Positions 23,200 through 48,342 of a DNA stretch of 64,000 nt are shown here, in pieces; positions within the stretch are counted from its first letter, which is position 1, and every line of letters begins with the position of its first letter. The notes under the pieces were generated by a model, which was not told where the DNA came from, did no database searches, and worked only from the letters and a program-made list of their open reading frames with translations. A program made the translations under genes and the position numbers. The DNA comes from Seriola aureovittata (lineage: Eukaryota > Chordata > Actinopteri > Carangiformes > Carangidae). The stretch spans positions 9,617,001 through 9,681,000 of the forward strand of contig NC_079368.1 of assembly GCF_021018895.1 (NCBI RefSeq). Reading direction: 5' to 3'.

Positions 23200-23465
23200 T
23201 GTACTTTATGTTTATCTTTGTGAGGACGTATTTGAGGTACAGACGAATTGAGGACATGTTTCCAAAGTGAAGACATTTTGGCCTCACTTGGGCCAGATCT
23301 TCTGAGAGGTGTGTGAGGGTAAAGATTTTGTTTTGGGATAAAGGTTAGAATTATGTTTGGGTTCAGTTTAGAGTAAATGCTTGGGGTTGGGCATGTAATG
23401 GTGATAATTAAGGTTAGGATTAGAGGCTAGGGGCTAAGTAAAGCATTATGTAAATGAGGGTCCTC
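23200..23465. repeat. Teleost interspersed element (GTGAGGAC...GGGTCCTCACTA type)
   Basis: It opens with a TTTGTGAGGAC segment, has a middle rich in GGTTAGG/AGGGTT-like words, and closes with GAGGGTCCTCACTA. I recognise this pattern as a dispersed non-coding teleost sequence. No family name is assigned, and the boundaries are approximate. Confidence 0.6.
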
Positions 23466-23852
23466 ACTAGGGGTGGGAGGAAACACCTTACAGATTGATA
23501 CTATCTATTCAAAGTCTAAGAATCATTATTGAAAGATTCATTGGTTTTACAATAGATCGTATTTTGTGCACATGAACACTCAAGAATTCACACCATAAAC
23601 ATACTTGGTAACTAATTAGATAAATAAGGTAATACATAAATAAACCATTGTGTTTTAAATTGCATTTACAGACAATAGCACTGTAAGTTTGGCATAAACT
23701 ATTTTAAGTATAAAAAAGCATTGGTTTTAGTATCAATATCTGTGATTCTGGTAGGCTATTACTGGTATTACTTGGTATCAGTTTGGATTACCCACCATCT
23801 TATTTGTTGTTACCACCTAGAAAACATGTTTACACTCTCAATGTCAACACAA

Positions 23853-23980
<128 letters not shown>

Positions 23981-24279
23981 ATCTAGTGTCAACTCTCTCA
24001 GCTCTCCCCTAACAAACAGACTTGTATATCTTTTTAGTCATAAATCTGCTCTGGCTTTGTTCCTCTGACAAAAACAATCATACTATGTAGCAGGAGGGGC
24101 GAGGCTGTTTTTTACCAACAAAAAGTGTCCTCTCACAGAAATGGGGGATCTTGTACAAAGAGGCATTCCCTGAAGATTGGCCTCTTAATCATAGTTTTTT
24201 TTTTCAAAGACATTCATCAGTCATGTCAGCACCATTATTAATTTATCCATTCATCTAGGTGGATTACTCAATAAAAAGA

Positions 24280-24740
24280 TTCGTGTCCTTGTAGGAGGAT
24301 GACGAATACATGTGTAATAACGCAACACACGCTACGCGCACGCGCACACCCTACTACCCCCCCCCCCCCTCCCCCGTCTCGCAGAACTGTACATAGAGCT
24401 CGGGGGCTCCGCAGGCAGCCAATGGCGACACGTTGTTTTACCCGTGACATCATCCGCCACCCCTCTTACTAAAGAAGGAAACAAACATCCATCCAGAAGG
24501 AACGGGAGACGGAGAGAGAAAGAAAGAGAGGCAGGAGGGCGAGGAAGGGACAGTTAAACCCATCTAAACCTGCCTGACGGAGGACAGCGCCACAGAAACA
24601 CAGCCAGACACAGAAACGGACGTTACCAGGACCCTGAAACCCACGACCTTTTTTCTTCTGCCAAGACAAACGGCCACTTCCCCCCCCCCCCCATCGTCGT
24701 CGTCTCGCGAGAAACTTCATCGATTTTTAGCAGGTGATGA
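24280..24740 (+). promoter_or_regulatory. Promoter and probable 5' UTR exon of zfand5
   Basis: This is the one clearly CpG-rich patch upstream of zfand5. It includes an alternating CG/CA run near 24333-24350, a CCAAT box in ACCAATGG-like context (about 24418-24424), a CRE-like TGACATCA at about 24446-24453, and two C-runs (24357-24370 and about 24680-24692). A purine-rich stretch at 24500-24540 resembles a 5' UTR. A possible first-exon donor is AGCAG|GTGATG at about 24732. The start site and 5' splice are inferred; no coding ATG lies here. Confidence 0.6.
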
Positions 24741-27700
24741 TCTTGGATTATTGTTTTGTTTTTGTTTTTTCTTAACGACAAGGATGAATTTTGAAGTGAG
24801 CTCAGCTTGTCGAGGTAAACAACGAAAAGAGGGGTGTTTAAACTAAGCTGATGGTCGGTCATGGCGACCTTTAACGGTGGATTGAAAGGTCAGGTGGTGT
24901 GTGCGTTATGGTTTTGTGTGGTAAACAAGCTTTTTTTTCTTTCTTTTTTCTTTTTTTTTCCGGTCGTTTGCTGGTGGATGTTGTCACCACCAACACTACC
25001 TCTATCATCTCATCCTCCTTAATGGAAATATCACAAGCCCTCGAACGTGACTCGGTCTGTTCGAGGGGAAAAACAAGGGAGGGAGCTAGCTAGTGCTGGT
25101 TACTGTCTCTGTTTTTCTATTTGCCTGTAGCTGGGGGATGGGGAACCAAAGCCAGCTAATTCCTGTCTACAAATAGAAAATTCATAAGCCGAATAGGCAA
25201 GTAGAGCGAGAGAGTTGCTCTGAAATTTCTACAGAGCATTTGCTTAAATATTAAATGAAGTGCCAGTACAGCTCTGCCCGGTGTTTGCAGTAGTTTCAGC
25301 TTTGGAGAAAACGAGATTTGCTCGGTGTTAAGAGCTATGTGGCACCACCAAGTCGTTTCTAAGTACTTAAGTGTGATTATATAATAGAGGTTGTTCTCAA
25401 TGCTTCGTTGAAAATACGTAGAAAAGGTTTATTAATAGAAATGCTGCGAGAACGAGGAGATACAAAACGATGTCTAAACAGGAAGCAGAGAGATTGCAGA
25501 CAAAGGGAGAAAGAAGAAACAAAGGGAGCAGAGACCACAATGTCTAGACTGTGGGTTATTTCAGAAAACATCAGTGCTGTTTCCTTACCATCGCCTTTAA
25601 TGATTATTTGCAACATTTTGCCCCTTTTTAAAGAGAATAATCACTGTGTGCTTGTAACAAAACAACAGGCTTTTTTCTGTTCTGTCCTTCAGTGTGACTC
25701 AGTAGTTTTTACCCCAGCAGGGCCTGAAATATGAGCTAAGCTTGCGGCTGATATAGGAGCACAGTCTTCCCCTTTTGTTTGCTAGAGATGATCACACCTT
25801 TGTCTTTCAAAGTGCGTTCAGATGTTCACCCCATAGAAACCAAATGGCACAATTTCAAGTCCGACAAGTTTTCATATTTTAATGTTGAGTGTTTGGATTT
25901 TTTGTGAAAGGAAGTTGGTGGTGAATGATTGTGACCGGTAATCTCCCCCTGTACTGGAAAGCCCCTGACTTGCCCTGTCTGATGTATTTTACAATACACA
26001 ACACGTGATAAATGGCATAGTCTGGTAGTTTCATCTCCCTGCCAGTGTCAGGAAACGAGACACAGGGTATTTGTTATGCTTACTAGCAGTAATTACTAAT
26101 ATAACTGTTAATTAATCAAGGTTGATGAGTGATGATCCCCAGTTGGTGATAATGACAACATAAACAAAAATATGTTATATTTCATGAGCAGCATGTGTGC
26201 TCTTTTCTCTCTAAAAGACCTCCTTTGATCATTAAACATTCAAAACTTCTCAAGTATGCAGTGTATGTGTGTCAGGTTGAAAGCTAGGCACATTTAAACA
26301 TGCTCAGCCTGGGTGATTTTTACCTCCTACCTTATCCCTGTTTGTGAGAAGTCTTAGTAAAGGGTAGGTTAACATGCTTGCTGTTTGTCTGACAGCTGGG
26401 GCCAAACGTGACAGCTGAACCACACTGTCCATTGTTCCTTTGTGTCAGAAAGTCAACAGCCATGGTTAATCTGTTAACTGCTACGGGCCTTGTCATGTTT
26501 GTTTGTCGTTCCTTTTTGGTGTACTTTTTGTTGTCAGCTGTGATGTAGTCTTGGTTTAAATTGATATCCTTCTTTTTAGGGGCTGTTTTAGCTCAGAGAC
26601 CTTGTCCAAGAACATGTAATCTAGATGTGTAGCTCAAATCTTACAATCTAAATGTAGCTATCTATATAATAAACTGTTGTTACTGGGTTTAAAGAGACTG
26701 ATTCTGCTGGTCATTTGTTAAGAAAAAAATCTTTCAAGCTACACCAACCTCTGGCTCAGACCTCATGTCTGATATTTTTCAGCAGTCAGCAGTTGAACAT
26801 GTGACGCACAGGGAGAGAAGGTCTTTGTGGGCTTTTCCAAGGAAACCCTTTGTTGACACGGCTGGGATAGCATGCAGGGGCACAGAAAGAGAGGAGGAAG
26901 GAGGGGTTGGGTGGGGGGTAGCTGAAGATTTAATAGCACTTGTTGGTGTGATCAGTATACCTCGAGTGAGTTGACAGGACGTTCTGAAACAACTGCCAGC
27001 CTCTCCTGGAACATTAAGCTCGCCTGTCCTGTTTGTGTCTGTGACCAGAATATAGATGAGCAAGCAGCTGCCATGTTAGAGCACAACAGGGCCAAAGGTT
27101 GTTTACAAGGGAAGTATGATACTGTTGCCAGATGCTTGTTGTGTTTTTTGAGTCTAGTATCAGTTGATCAGATGATTTGTAAAACAGCCAGGGCAGGACT
27201 GGCAGACAGGATACCTCTTAACTAACTAATCTAGTCCTTCCTGTCTGTCTGTTTGTTCATTCACCATGGTGTTTTTGATCTGTTGCCTCACAGGCAGCGT
27301 CTCCCACTATGCAACTTCCTGCTGTATTGCATTGCAGCAGGACGGGGCAACAACGTCATAGGGCTACACGTTTCACCAACTTACGCACATACACGCTAGT
27401 TTTCTGGGCGTATGTGTGGGGAGAAATGACTCTGGAAGTTTTGAAATGCCTTTTGTGGCAAGAACCACGGGGTGGGGAGGGGAGTACTTTCTGAAACTGT
27501 CGACCTGCTTTGTTCATTCTCATTCATTATCTTGGTGAAGACTGAATATTGTTTTACCCAGTGTGTTGTTTTTGTTCTTTGGCTGAGATACTGCTAGTGA
27601 GTCTGAGCGTCATTTTTTGTCTAGATAGAGGCGGAGAATAGGCCGTTGAGGGAGTGGTAGTTATTGTCAATAATTGTTTTTGTCATAATCATGACACACA

Positions 27701-28348
27701 ATTACTTCATAAGTCATAAGGTTTCAGGTTAGCCCGGAGGCCTATTGTTCAATTGTGACCTTTTTCATTAACATAAAACATAATTGCCTTAAGTTATGAG
27801 GAAATGACTATAACTCTGTGTCTGTAATTAGCTACGAGGAAGGAAGACATTATACAAGAAAGTTTAAAGAAAGCGGTTCACAGATATGAAAATGAGGTGG
27901 GTCAAATTCCAGGAAGAGCCAAACTGTTCTCAGAACTGTGAAAAGGGGTGAAGGGGTGGAAGAGATGGAGGGAGGGAAGGGGGACACAACAGTGAACAAA
28001 GCTGTGGGACAGAACAGAGTCCAGCTTCTGCCAAAGGTGCTGAACAGAACACACTGAGTGTTGTTTGTTCTCTGGGCTTCCTGTGGTGAAGCGTTCATTA
28101 CTGTATTCATGCTAAAGGGCAAGTCAAAACAGGCAGGCATGCTGTTCTTAAATTTTCATAATACGACTCTCCTGTTATCTGTCGGCCCTGTTGACACTGC
28201 AACACACAGGGAAATGTGTCCTGTGATGGAAAATGTTTTAGCCTTCAGTTGTATCCGACATCAAGGTGTTCATGCAGAAAAATGCTTTCTATGTGTGCGT
28301 GTGTGTTTTAATAAGCATTCTCACTCTGTCTCTCTTTTATTCTGTTAG
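24741..28348 (+). other. Probable 5' intron of zfand5
   Basis: About 3.6 kb between the GC-rich promoter and the first coding exon, which has a TTCTGTTAG acceptor ending at 28348. The sequence is AT-rich and no coding exon was found. A 5' non-coding exon with a long first intron is usual for this gene family. Confidence 0.55.
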
Positions 28349-28350
28349 CA

Positions 28351-30257
28351 ATGGCCCAAGAGACGAACCAGAGCCCGGTGCCCATGCTTTGTGCCACAGG
28401 CTGCGGTTTCTATGGCAACCCGAGAACCAATGGTATGTGCTCCGTATGTTATAAGGAACACCTGACACGGCAGCAGAGCAGTGACCGCATGAGCCCCCTC
28501 AGCCCTATGGGTAAGACAGCACACAAAAATACACTAAAAACAGATAGTATGCAATCCAGATTGATTACAGAGGCCATGTGTTTATGATGTAAACAAATAA
28601 ACGAGGCTCGTTCTATATATTTTCAGCTAGAGATAAGGAGTGACTTGAGGAAGTGTAGACATTGTTTTGAAATACAATCAGTTCTAGGCCAGTCAGTGTA
28701 TTTTCCCAGCTCTCCTCCCCCTTGCCCTCCCTCTCTGTTTTTCCACTCTGTGTAATGAAAGACAGCTGTTTTTCTTCATGACACTGTTCAAGGTTTGGGG
28801 GGTGTTCACTCCTTTTAGACATTTATGATGTCAAACAAAAAAAAAAGTATTCCTCTCTGACTTCACCCATGATTATACATTTTTTTGTACTTTGTATTGA
28901 TTGTAAACAATTCTGTTTTCTGTTTGAGTTTTGTCTAATGGAGTTCTCTCCATTCTCATCCAGGTTCAGCTGCTAGTCCTACCTCAGAGGCCTCAGCCAT
29001 TCAGAGACTAGAAGCCAGTCTAGCCAAGGTTGATGCCTCCCCCGCCTCTTCACCCGACATGTCTAGGTCAGTGTTGGATGTGTTTGACTGTTCGAGGTTG
29101 TTCTTAAAATTGGAGAATATGTGAACTGTTGGTTGACTGGTCTCCTGCTCATCCCTCCCTGTCTCCCTTTATGTAAACCTTCAGAACTATTCAAGGCTCT
29201 CTTCCTGTGACTCAACAAATGACAGAGATGAGCATCTCGAGAGAGGACAAGCCAGAACCCCTAGAGCCTGGTAAAACTCACAGACACGCATAAAGACACT
29301 TGAAGTTAACAGACAGGCGAGCAGACATTAGACACACATGCACGTGACTTCTTACATACAGACTTCTTAAGGCAAACATCACCCCATAGAACCCACTGTA
29401 GCCTCAGTTTATTTTTAATGCTTCACTGCATACCTTAAGCCCAACTGTTGGTTTTACTTACAGCCTCCAAGAAAGAGAGGCTGCCTAAAAATAAATCTGT
29501 TTAAAAATACCTCCACACCAGAGGGCATTCTCAGATTTGATGCAGACTGCCAGAGGCTTTCTCAGAGTAATGCGCTAGTTTCTGCCAAGAACGAGACAGG
29601 GCAATTTACAGATAAGGAATGCACTAATTAATATCGTTTAGGACTAAAGTACACAATTTCAGTTGCCAGTGTGTTTGCATGTCATACAGAAATATGAACA
29701 AAACTCGTTCATCTGCTGCTTGCAGGTTAAAGATATCAGATCATGGTAAATTAAACCCAGCATGACTAATATGTATGTTTTCCCCCTGTTTTGTCTTTAT
29801 CTGTAGTTGTAAGCCAGCCTGCTGCTTCTAGCCCTACTCCTGTAGCTTCTTCCAGCAGTGAAGAAAGCAAGGGTGACACCCCCAAACCTAAGAAGAACAG
29901 GTGCTTCATGTGCCGCAAAAGGGTGGGCCTCACAGGTGAGCAAGGGGGACACGACACGAAGGGGCAGCTGATTCAACACATTATTATTGTCAGTGATAAC
30001 TGTTTTACTGGTCAGAGATGGAAAGACTAGGAGTGTTCTTAGCACCTCTCTTGTGTAGTTGTTCACCTCTCTGGTTCTAGCTTTGACTCCTTACCTTTGT
30101 GTTTCCAGGCTTCGACTGTCGCTGTGGCAACCTGTTCTGTGGCATCCACCGGTACTCCGACAAGCACAACTGTCCATATGATTACAAGGCCGAGGCTGCC
30201 GCCAAGATCCGTAAAGAGAACCCCGTTGTGGTGGCTGACAAGATCCAGAGAATATAG
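28351..30257 (+). CDS. zfand5: AN1-type zinc finger protein 5 (208 aa)
   Basis: Coding exons: 28351-28510, 28964-29066, 29185-29270, 29807-29935 and 30109-30257; phases agree and all junctions are GT-AG. The N-terminal A20-type zinc finger has Cys14, Cys18, Cys30 and Cys33 in [17 protein letters not shown] and [10 protein letters not shown] Ser/Thr/Pro-rich linker follows (about 50-145). The AN1 finger then starts at Cys148 ([33 protein letters not shown]). The C-terminus [13 protein letters not shown] is typical of ZFAND5. Human ZFAND5 is 213 aa. The protein binds ubiquitin, activates the 26S proteasome and has been reported to bind AU-rich mRNA. The first codon sits 2 nt inside its exon. 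Teleost a/b copy not resolved; the nearest alternative, ZFAND6, fits the N-terminus less well. Confidence 0.95.
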
Positions 30258-31553
30258 ATTTGACAAAATCAGGAGTGACGGCAACGATGACAACACCTTT
30301 GACAAAGACTGGAGTATGAGTGTGAACCTTTGAAATGAGCACTGGCATGAGTGAGGATTGAAAGGACTTGATTTACAAAATTACAACCTCAAGAAAATAA
30401 TGGGAAAAAAAGAAGAAAAAAATGAAAAGATCCTGTCTGAGGGAGATGCATGAATGATCACTTTTCTCCTTTTTTTGATTAATTCATTAGTTTGTTTTAT
30501 CCTATTTTCTGTGGTGTGATTTTTGCCGCTGTTGAGTCCTTTTTTTTTTCTAAGAATATGTATTGTCTTATTAAAAGCAGCCCAGGCTAACTGTCCAGGA
30601 TATGCTGTGCTCCTCTCACCCTAACCAGGCGCCATTTTGTGCCAAACCGTAAACAGCCATTTTACTCGGACCATGTCATGTGTCAGACACTGGCTGGTCT
30701 TTCAAAGCGTTCAGACTACACAGTAACAGTCCACAAGAGTTGTGTCCTTCAACGTTTTGAACTTCGTGTTCCCTGCCCTGTTGCCACTGGAGTCAGTCAA
30801 TGTTTGGAGAACCGTACAACTGTCCCCCACCATGCACAAGGGGCTTTGTTACTTTGTCTCTGTCTTTCCTAGCTTTACCTACCTCACAGCTGCTGCGTTA
30901 AGCTTTGTCGTCTTCCCTTTTACTTTGTTTTCATCAGCTTTGACCCCAGCAGAACAATGGATCATCTTGATAGTCAGCCTCAGTGACCCTGTGATCAAGT
31001 CTGTGTCGACTGTGATCGGTTTGATTGTGACGAGGCTGCTTCCATTATGGCTGGAGGTATCATGCTAGACAGGGGCAAACAAATTACTCCACGTTTCACT
31101 GAGTCTAAACATTTTCAATGGATATAATGGGTAAAGGAGTTCCCCAACTGGTCTGAGCTCAGATTGTAATCTCAGACGCCTGGTGCAGGGCTGTGTGTAC
31201 CGACGTGTGGCCTGAGAGGAAGGATGGCACCCTTCCCTGGCAGGGCTGGTAACTTGGTGACTTTAGGCTACAATATTGTAGGGGCATGAATGAATGGGAT
31301 AAATGCATGAGTTACTCTACATCTGCATTAGTGTTTCAGAAATATTTGGCATCACTCAACTTAGGGTTTCCGACATTTTATTTGCTGAGAGACAATTATC
31401 TGTTATGTTGTAATAGCTTTTTTTTTTCTCTTCCATTGATATTGTACTGATGTTAGCGCATGTATTCAGTGCATTTGTGGAGTTAGAGTATGTGAACCAT
31501 GATTTTCTTTTCTGTTTTATTTTTTAAAATGCGCTAACAGAACGTTCATGTGA

Positions 31554-31632
31554 GATGTGTGTGTGTGTGTACGCGTGTGTGTGTGTGTGCGCGTGTGTGT
31601 ACGCGTATGTGTGTGTGTGTGCGCGTGTGTGT
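31554..31632 (+). repeat. Alternating GT/GC tract in the zfand5 3' UTR
   Basis: GTGTGT runs interspersed with GCGC and ACGC over about 80 bp, nearly pure alternating purine-pyrimidine. Confidence 0.93.
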
Positions 31633-32133
31633 ATTTGGGTGGGTGGGTGTGTTGTTCCCCAACCCTTTTGTCTTTGGAGCTACCCGGTTTATCAGCACAT
31701 GTTTACAGAACTACAGGAGCATGCCAGAGCTAGATTTATGAAAAATAATAGATACCAAGATTAGATGTAACTTCTCATCTGTCTAACAGCTATTGGTCTG
31801 TGTGTCTGCTATAGAGCACCGTAGAGAAGTGTGCGTGTGTGTATTTGTGCGCGTGCACGTGCACATACCTGTGCAAAAGTGTGTTTTCATGGCTGCCTGA
31901 CACATTGAAACCCACGTATGTTTGTGACTTGTGTTAATCCCCTTTTTTTCCTCCCCTGTAAGGATGTGTTTTTCATTTAAAAGATAACTGTATGTATCCG
32001 TTTGAGTTTTTCCTTTCTGATTCTTAGTTATATGCAAATTTGTACAAAAAATGAAAAAACAACAAACTGTGTTGATATTTATGTATTACATATAATCTTG
32101 CTATCCAGCATTACGACAGAATAGTATCATGTA

Positions 32134-32139
32134 AATAAA
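32134..32139 (+). terminator. zfand5 poly(A) signal
   Basis: AATAAA in GTAAATAAAACTG context, 1.88 kb after the stop codon and followed by T/GT-rich sequence (GTGTGTTG at about 32170). Confidence 0.65.
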
Positions 32140-33747
32140 ACTGTACAGAGAGACATTACCAAGCCTCATTGTGTGTTGACTTGCACAGCTCACCATTTCT
32201 CAGTATTGTTGGAGTTTTAGTAAAATGTGTTTGGCTATTTCAACCTTTTGTTTTCAACAGTTTCACACAGTTTACGATCCTTTATGTGGAGATAAACCCG
32301 TCGGAGTCATCAGGTGCATTATATTTTAGCACAGTAAATATGACTTTGAAAATGAGGCTGTTTTGGGAAGATGAAGTTAATGATGAATCAGCACAAGCTG
32401 GTGAAGAGTGAACGCTGGAACTAATTTGAGTCAGGACAAGAATAGTGTAGGAGCCACATGTCAGGAACTCCAGCATTACTCTGTAATACTTTACCTAGGC
32501 TAACCCGGCCTCTTTAGCGTCCTCGTGTTAATACAGAGAGCTGGCAGCACAGGCTGTAAACTTTGCTCAAGAGACTTTTTTCCAAACCATGTCTGGGTCA
32601 CACAGGAAGTATTAATCCCCAGACCCTGGAAGAAAATGATCCTGTTCCACTCGATCTAGGCCAACGCTGTACATGCAGGACACACATGATGTGTGTGTCT
32701 CAGAGACAATGTGTTTTCTCGCACTCCTGTCAGGAGCTCCGGGGGCAAAGTGTGTTCACAGATGGCATCATGGCAACAGCTGCTCAGACAGCTGAGGTGT
32801 GCTCATGTGGTGTCCCTGTGACAGAAAGCTACAGAGATCACATTGTCTGGAGGCAATTCTTAAGTACAATGGAGGATTTACACAAAGGCATTTTGGGTGA
32901 AAAACATCAGCTCCTTTTAATATTCAAACTCAAGGTTGTTATTAAGGTGTCTAAATTCAGTCACTGAGAATGTATTATAAGGTAAAGTCATCACTGACGA
33001 CGTCTGCCTGTCCTTAAAGCCAGAGGGGACAGAAGAGTGCACTTCATAACTAATGCAGTGACAGATGAGAGGAGGATAACCACACTCCAAATATGACCTG
33101 GAACAACTGCAGACATCCTGAATCACACTTTGTGTGTGTGTGCACATGTGCAAAAAAGCTGGACACACACTCCATTGTCAGTAATCTCTCGCCCACCCAC
33201 CACACACGTTAACCTATAATTTGTTTCACTGATGTGTGCAGCCCATTTATCCATGTCACCCTCTCTCCCTGTCTCACTCTGTCTGTCATTGGGTGCGGCT
33301 GAGGTTAAAAAGCTGGCTCACTAGACGAAAGACTTTAGAGATTATGGCCACCTGAAAATGGCAGATGTTGTTGCCAGATGTGCAAAGTGGTTGGAAGTTA
33401 CATGAAGTGACATGCAATAAATACAAACATGAAGACACCTCCTCTCTTTCATGTAAACAGTCACACCCACATTAACTGCATCTTCCTCCTCTACTGTGTG
33501 TGTGTGTGTCTCACTTACGTATCATTGTTTCTACATTTTATCTTAAGTGCCCACTGCATCTCATAGTACATTAGTAAGAGAAGTAATTTGGGTTAAAAAT
33601 AACACCTTTTTGCATACATACACACAGCATGCACACACAAGCATGTTCAGCATTTGCACATACAATTGTCATATCACTTCACTTTCACATCCATGTATAA
33701 TGAATACTCACAGGAAGCATTTGTACATATTTGCGGGCATCTATGAC

Positions 33748-33903
33748 TCAGGAGACCGTCCATTGATCGCCGGGTTGGTGTTTGATCACTGGCTCATCCT
33801 GTCCACAAGTCAAACTGTCCTTGAGCAAGACACTGAACTCCAAGTTGCTCTCGATGCTGCCATCTGGATGTGAATGCTGTATTAGCACGGTCCATTTACC
33901 ATA
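33748..33903 (+). repeat. Degraded SINE-like teleost repeat
   Basis: It contains GATCGCCGGGTTGGTGTTTG, like a tRNA-derived promoter box B. CTTGAGCAAGACACTGAACT follows, then CGATGCTGCCATCTGG, and it ends CGGTCCATTTACCAT. I recognise this order of words from a dispersed teleost repeat. It is short and diverged, so probably old. Family name not assigned. Confidence 0.6.
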
Positions 33904-34002
33904 CATCAAACAGGACCGACACATATCCAAGTGAAACACATCACTACATAATTACTAAGGCACATGCATACATACTTAGAGTATGTACATATTATATGAA
34001 CA

Positions 34003-34330
34003 GGAATAAGATAAGATAAACCTTTATTGATTCCACACCGGGGAAATTCACTTGTTACTACAGCATAGGAAAACGAGGTAGAACAAAAAAGTATAACAAT
34101 GGAATAAAGTAGAAAAAAAAAGCAACCATAAATAAGAACATGTGTACAATATAAGTACTTGAATTTGAAGAGATATTTACAAAGATATGTACGTAATGTG
34201 CAAACAGAGAAATAAGTAATTGCATTCAGATTCAAAACAAAAAAAGTATTGAAAATATTGAAACATATTACACAGAGCATTTACATTATATAGCATTTTA
34301 AAAAATTGCACAGCGTTATTTGCATCCAGC
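34003..34330 (-). repeat. Teleost interspersed element (GGGGAAATTCACTTGTTAC type)
   Basis: It starts ATAAGATAAACCTTTATTGA, followed by TTCCACACCGGGGAAATTCA and CTTGTTAC, then A-rich filler. This is a very common motif in percomorph genomes. Orientation and the end near 34330 are approximate; a retroelement 3' end is likely but not proven. Confidence 0.6.
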
Positions 34331-34789
34331 TATTGTGTACATTGCACATGTAATTTCATGGAAACATAAAGTGAGTTTATGGTTATTAATAGAGAGGGAT
34401 GTCTCCTCCTTTTTGACACAACCAGGAAGTTGGCAAAGATCTATATTCACCAGTGTATTAGGTTATAGCCTTTTTAAAATGAATAGATAAATAATCATTC
34501 TGATATTTTTTAGGAAACATAACAGGGGTTTCAGGTTTTCAAAAGAGAACTGCAGTGTTTAAAAAAACAAACAAAAAAATCAAAAAAGAATAAATGCTCC
34601 ACAGATGAACTATATACAAAGTATGGTTAAATGGATTTTGTATCTATTTTTTTGTGGGACAGAAGGAACTGTTGATCAAATCTGGACAAGTCTGATCTCT
34701 TAGATAGATCAACCATCATACCTGAATGCAACATGAAATCTTTCTTTTTAAAATATTGGGCTTGGTTTGCGGTCACGGATGGATCACTA

Positions 34790-35145
34790 AACTGGCCAAC
34801 CCACAAGAGGAAACAACTACAAAGAGGTGCAAGACCACAACAAAGACACACAAAATGACAAAATGATAGACAAGACAGAGTGAGGAAGATACAAAATGAC
34901 CACAAAGAGATGCAAAATAGCAGCTATAAGGTGACACAAGATGACCATGAAAACTTAAAATGACCACAAAGACAAGTAAAACTGCCAAAAAGATGCAAAA
35001 GGCCACTAAAACACCACTAAGAGAAGCAAAACTAGTAAAGAGACATACATAAATGTGTAAAGAGATGGAAGAGATGTGAAACAAACACAAAAGGATGTGA
35101 AATGACCACAAAGTGACACAGCTACAAAGAGATCTACATGTCTGT
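34790..35145. repeat. Degenerate tandem repeat, unit about 20 bp
   Basis: Variants of AAAATGACCACAAAGAGATG recur many times across 350 bp (for example at 34853, 34894, 34958 and 35100), with substitutions and small indels. It is a diverged minisatellite. No coding potential is supported. Confidence 0.8.
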
Positions 35146-35330
35146 ATCAAAATCTGTCCGTGGATGTGGTTTAACAGACCATTCACAGTGCAGTTGTACC
35201 GATAGGGTTAATCATTGTTAATCTATCGTTATATGCAGCCAAGGATGAAAAGGCAAAGATGGAGGGGGTTGTCTGTAAATACTCTATTGTGGGTGGGAAA
35301 TTTTAAGACCGAAAGTGTGCTGAAATGAAG

Positions 35331-35646
35331 GAGGCCTGCAGGGGGCGCTACTCGTTTTTGTTGTCTGTACCTGATCTAACCTGTGACACCGGAAAAGGAA
35401 AGTCTCGGCAAAGCTTGTTGTGCGCTCGTGTTAGCGGAGCCATTGTAACGTATGGGAAACGCACTTTGTGTGAAACTCGGACACTGTGAAAAGTACCTTA
35501 TGCTACAAATCTAAACTCTGCACCGATGCTCTCAGTGTCTCCGTGAAAAAGGCAGAGTCAGGTCAGCTCTGTGGATGTTTAGAGTTGGCGGTCTGGTTCA
35601 CTGGCAGTAAAAAGAGCGGTAGAAGCTAACAGACGAAAGCCGCACC
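35331..35646 (+). promoter_or_regulatory. snrnp200 promoter and 5' UTR
   Basis: Base composition turns GC-richer here, directly after the repeat block. A CTCF-like word CCTGCAGGGGGCGC lies at 35335-35348. The start codon at 35647 has a GCACC context before ATGG. No TATA box is seen, as expected for a housekeeping spliceosome gene. The start site is not placed exactly. Confidence 0.5.
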
Positions 35647-47737
<12,091 letters not shown>

Positions 47738-48302
47738 TCAGTGACTCGATCATTGCAGCCTCAGAGGTTTTGTTTGATATAAAGGATCAGCAGGTGTTTT
47801 TTCCTTGTTTTTTACTGTAGATATTCAGCCTGAATCGTGTCCCCTCACTCTGTCTGTAAACACGTCATTATTCATCCTCTATGCTCTTGTGAAAATAGCA
47901 ATGTCATTTTATCCGATGGTTGTTTCTCAGTTTAAATCATTTGAATGATGTACACCAGTCCAGAATTATAGTGTACAGGGCCTGTATACAGTTAATATAA
48001 TCAGACATGTATTACAGATACATGGCAAACTGGAGCCCCGCTCTGGGTTTTGAGTCCATTACACTCTGTACTTGGTGATCTACTGTCAGTTTTCAGGTCT
48101 GACTGAAATGTGATAAACACATTTATCAAGCTGGTCTGCTGTGTTGAGTTAGCGATGCTACACTCTTCTTCCAGATCAGGAGTTTAAATACAAAAGAAAA
48201 CTGTCCAGTTATATTTTTCACTAATTGTTTTATTATGAAAAGTTCTTGGACTGGTCTAAATGTTTTTTAGTATGATGTGCTGTCTGGAATATTTTTTTTT
48301 TC

Positions 48303-48308
48303 AATAAA
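48303..48308 (+). terminator. snrnp200 poly(A) signal
   Basis: AATAAA in TCAATAAACTG context, 566 bp after the stop codon and followed by a T-rich, TGTTTG-containing stretch. Confidence 0.75.
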
Positions 48309-48342
48309 CTGAAGCCACATAATTGTTTTTTAAAATGTTTGT

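Larger units (their letters stand above)
30258..32160 (+). other. zfand5 3' UTR
   Basis: About 1.9 kb of non-coding sequence from the stop codon to the first strong poly(A) signal. It contains a GT/CG alternating tract (31554-31632) and T-rich patches. Its extent is inferred from the lack of an earlier canonical AATAAA. Confidence 0.6.
32161..35330. other. Intergenic interval between zfand5 and snrnp200
   Basis: About 3.2 kb with no supported exon. The right half is made largely of interspersed and tandem repeats listed separately; the left half (32161-33740) is unassigned unique-looking sequence. Confidence 0.7.

Noticed and set aside
23340..23430. Telomere-like GGTTAGG/AGGGTT words suggesting an interstitial telomere
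   Set aside because: The spacing is irregular, and the words belong to a recognised dispersed teleost element with flanking GTGAGGAC/GTCCTCAC segments.
34773..35186. 137-codon minus-strand open frame
   Set aside because: It arises from a degenerate ~20-bp tandem repeat; the amino-acid pattern follows the repeat and no start context or homology is seen.
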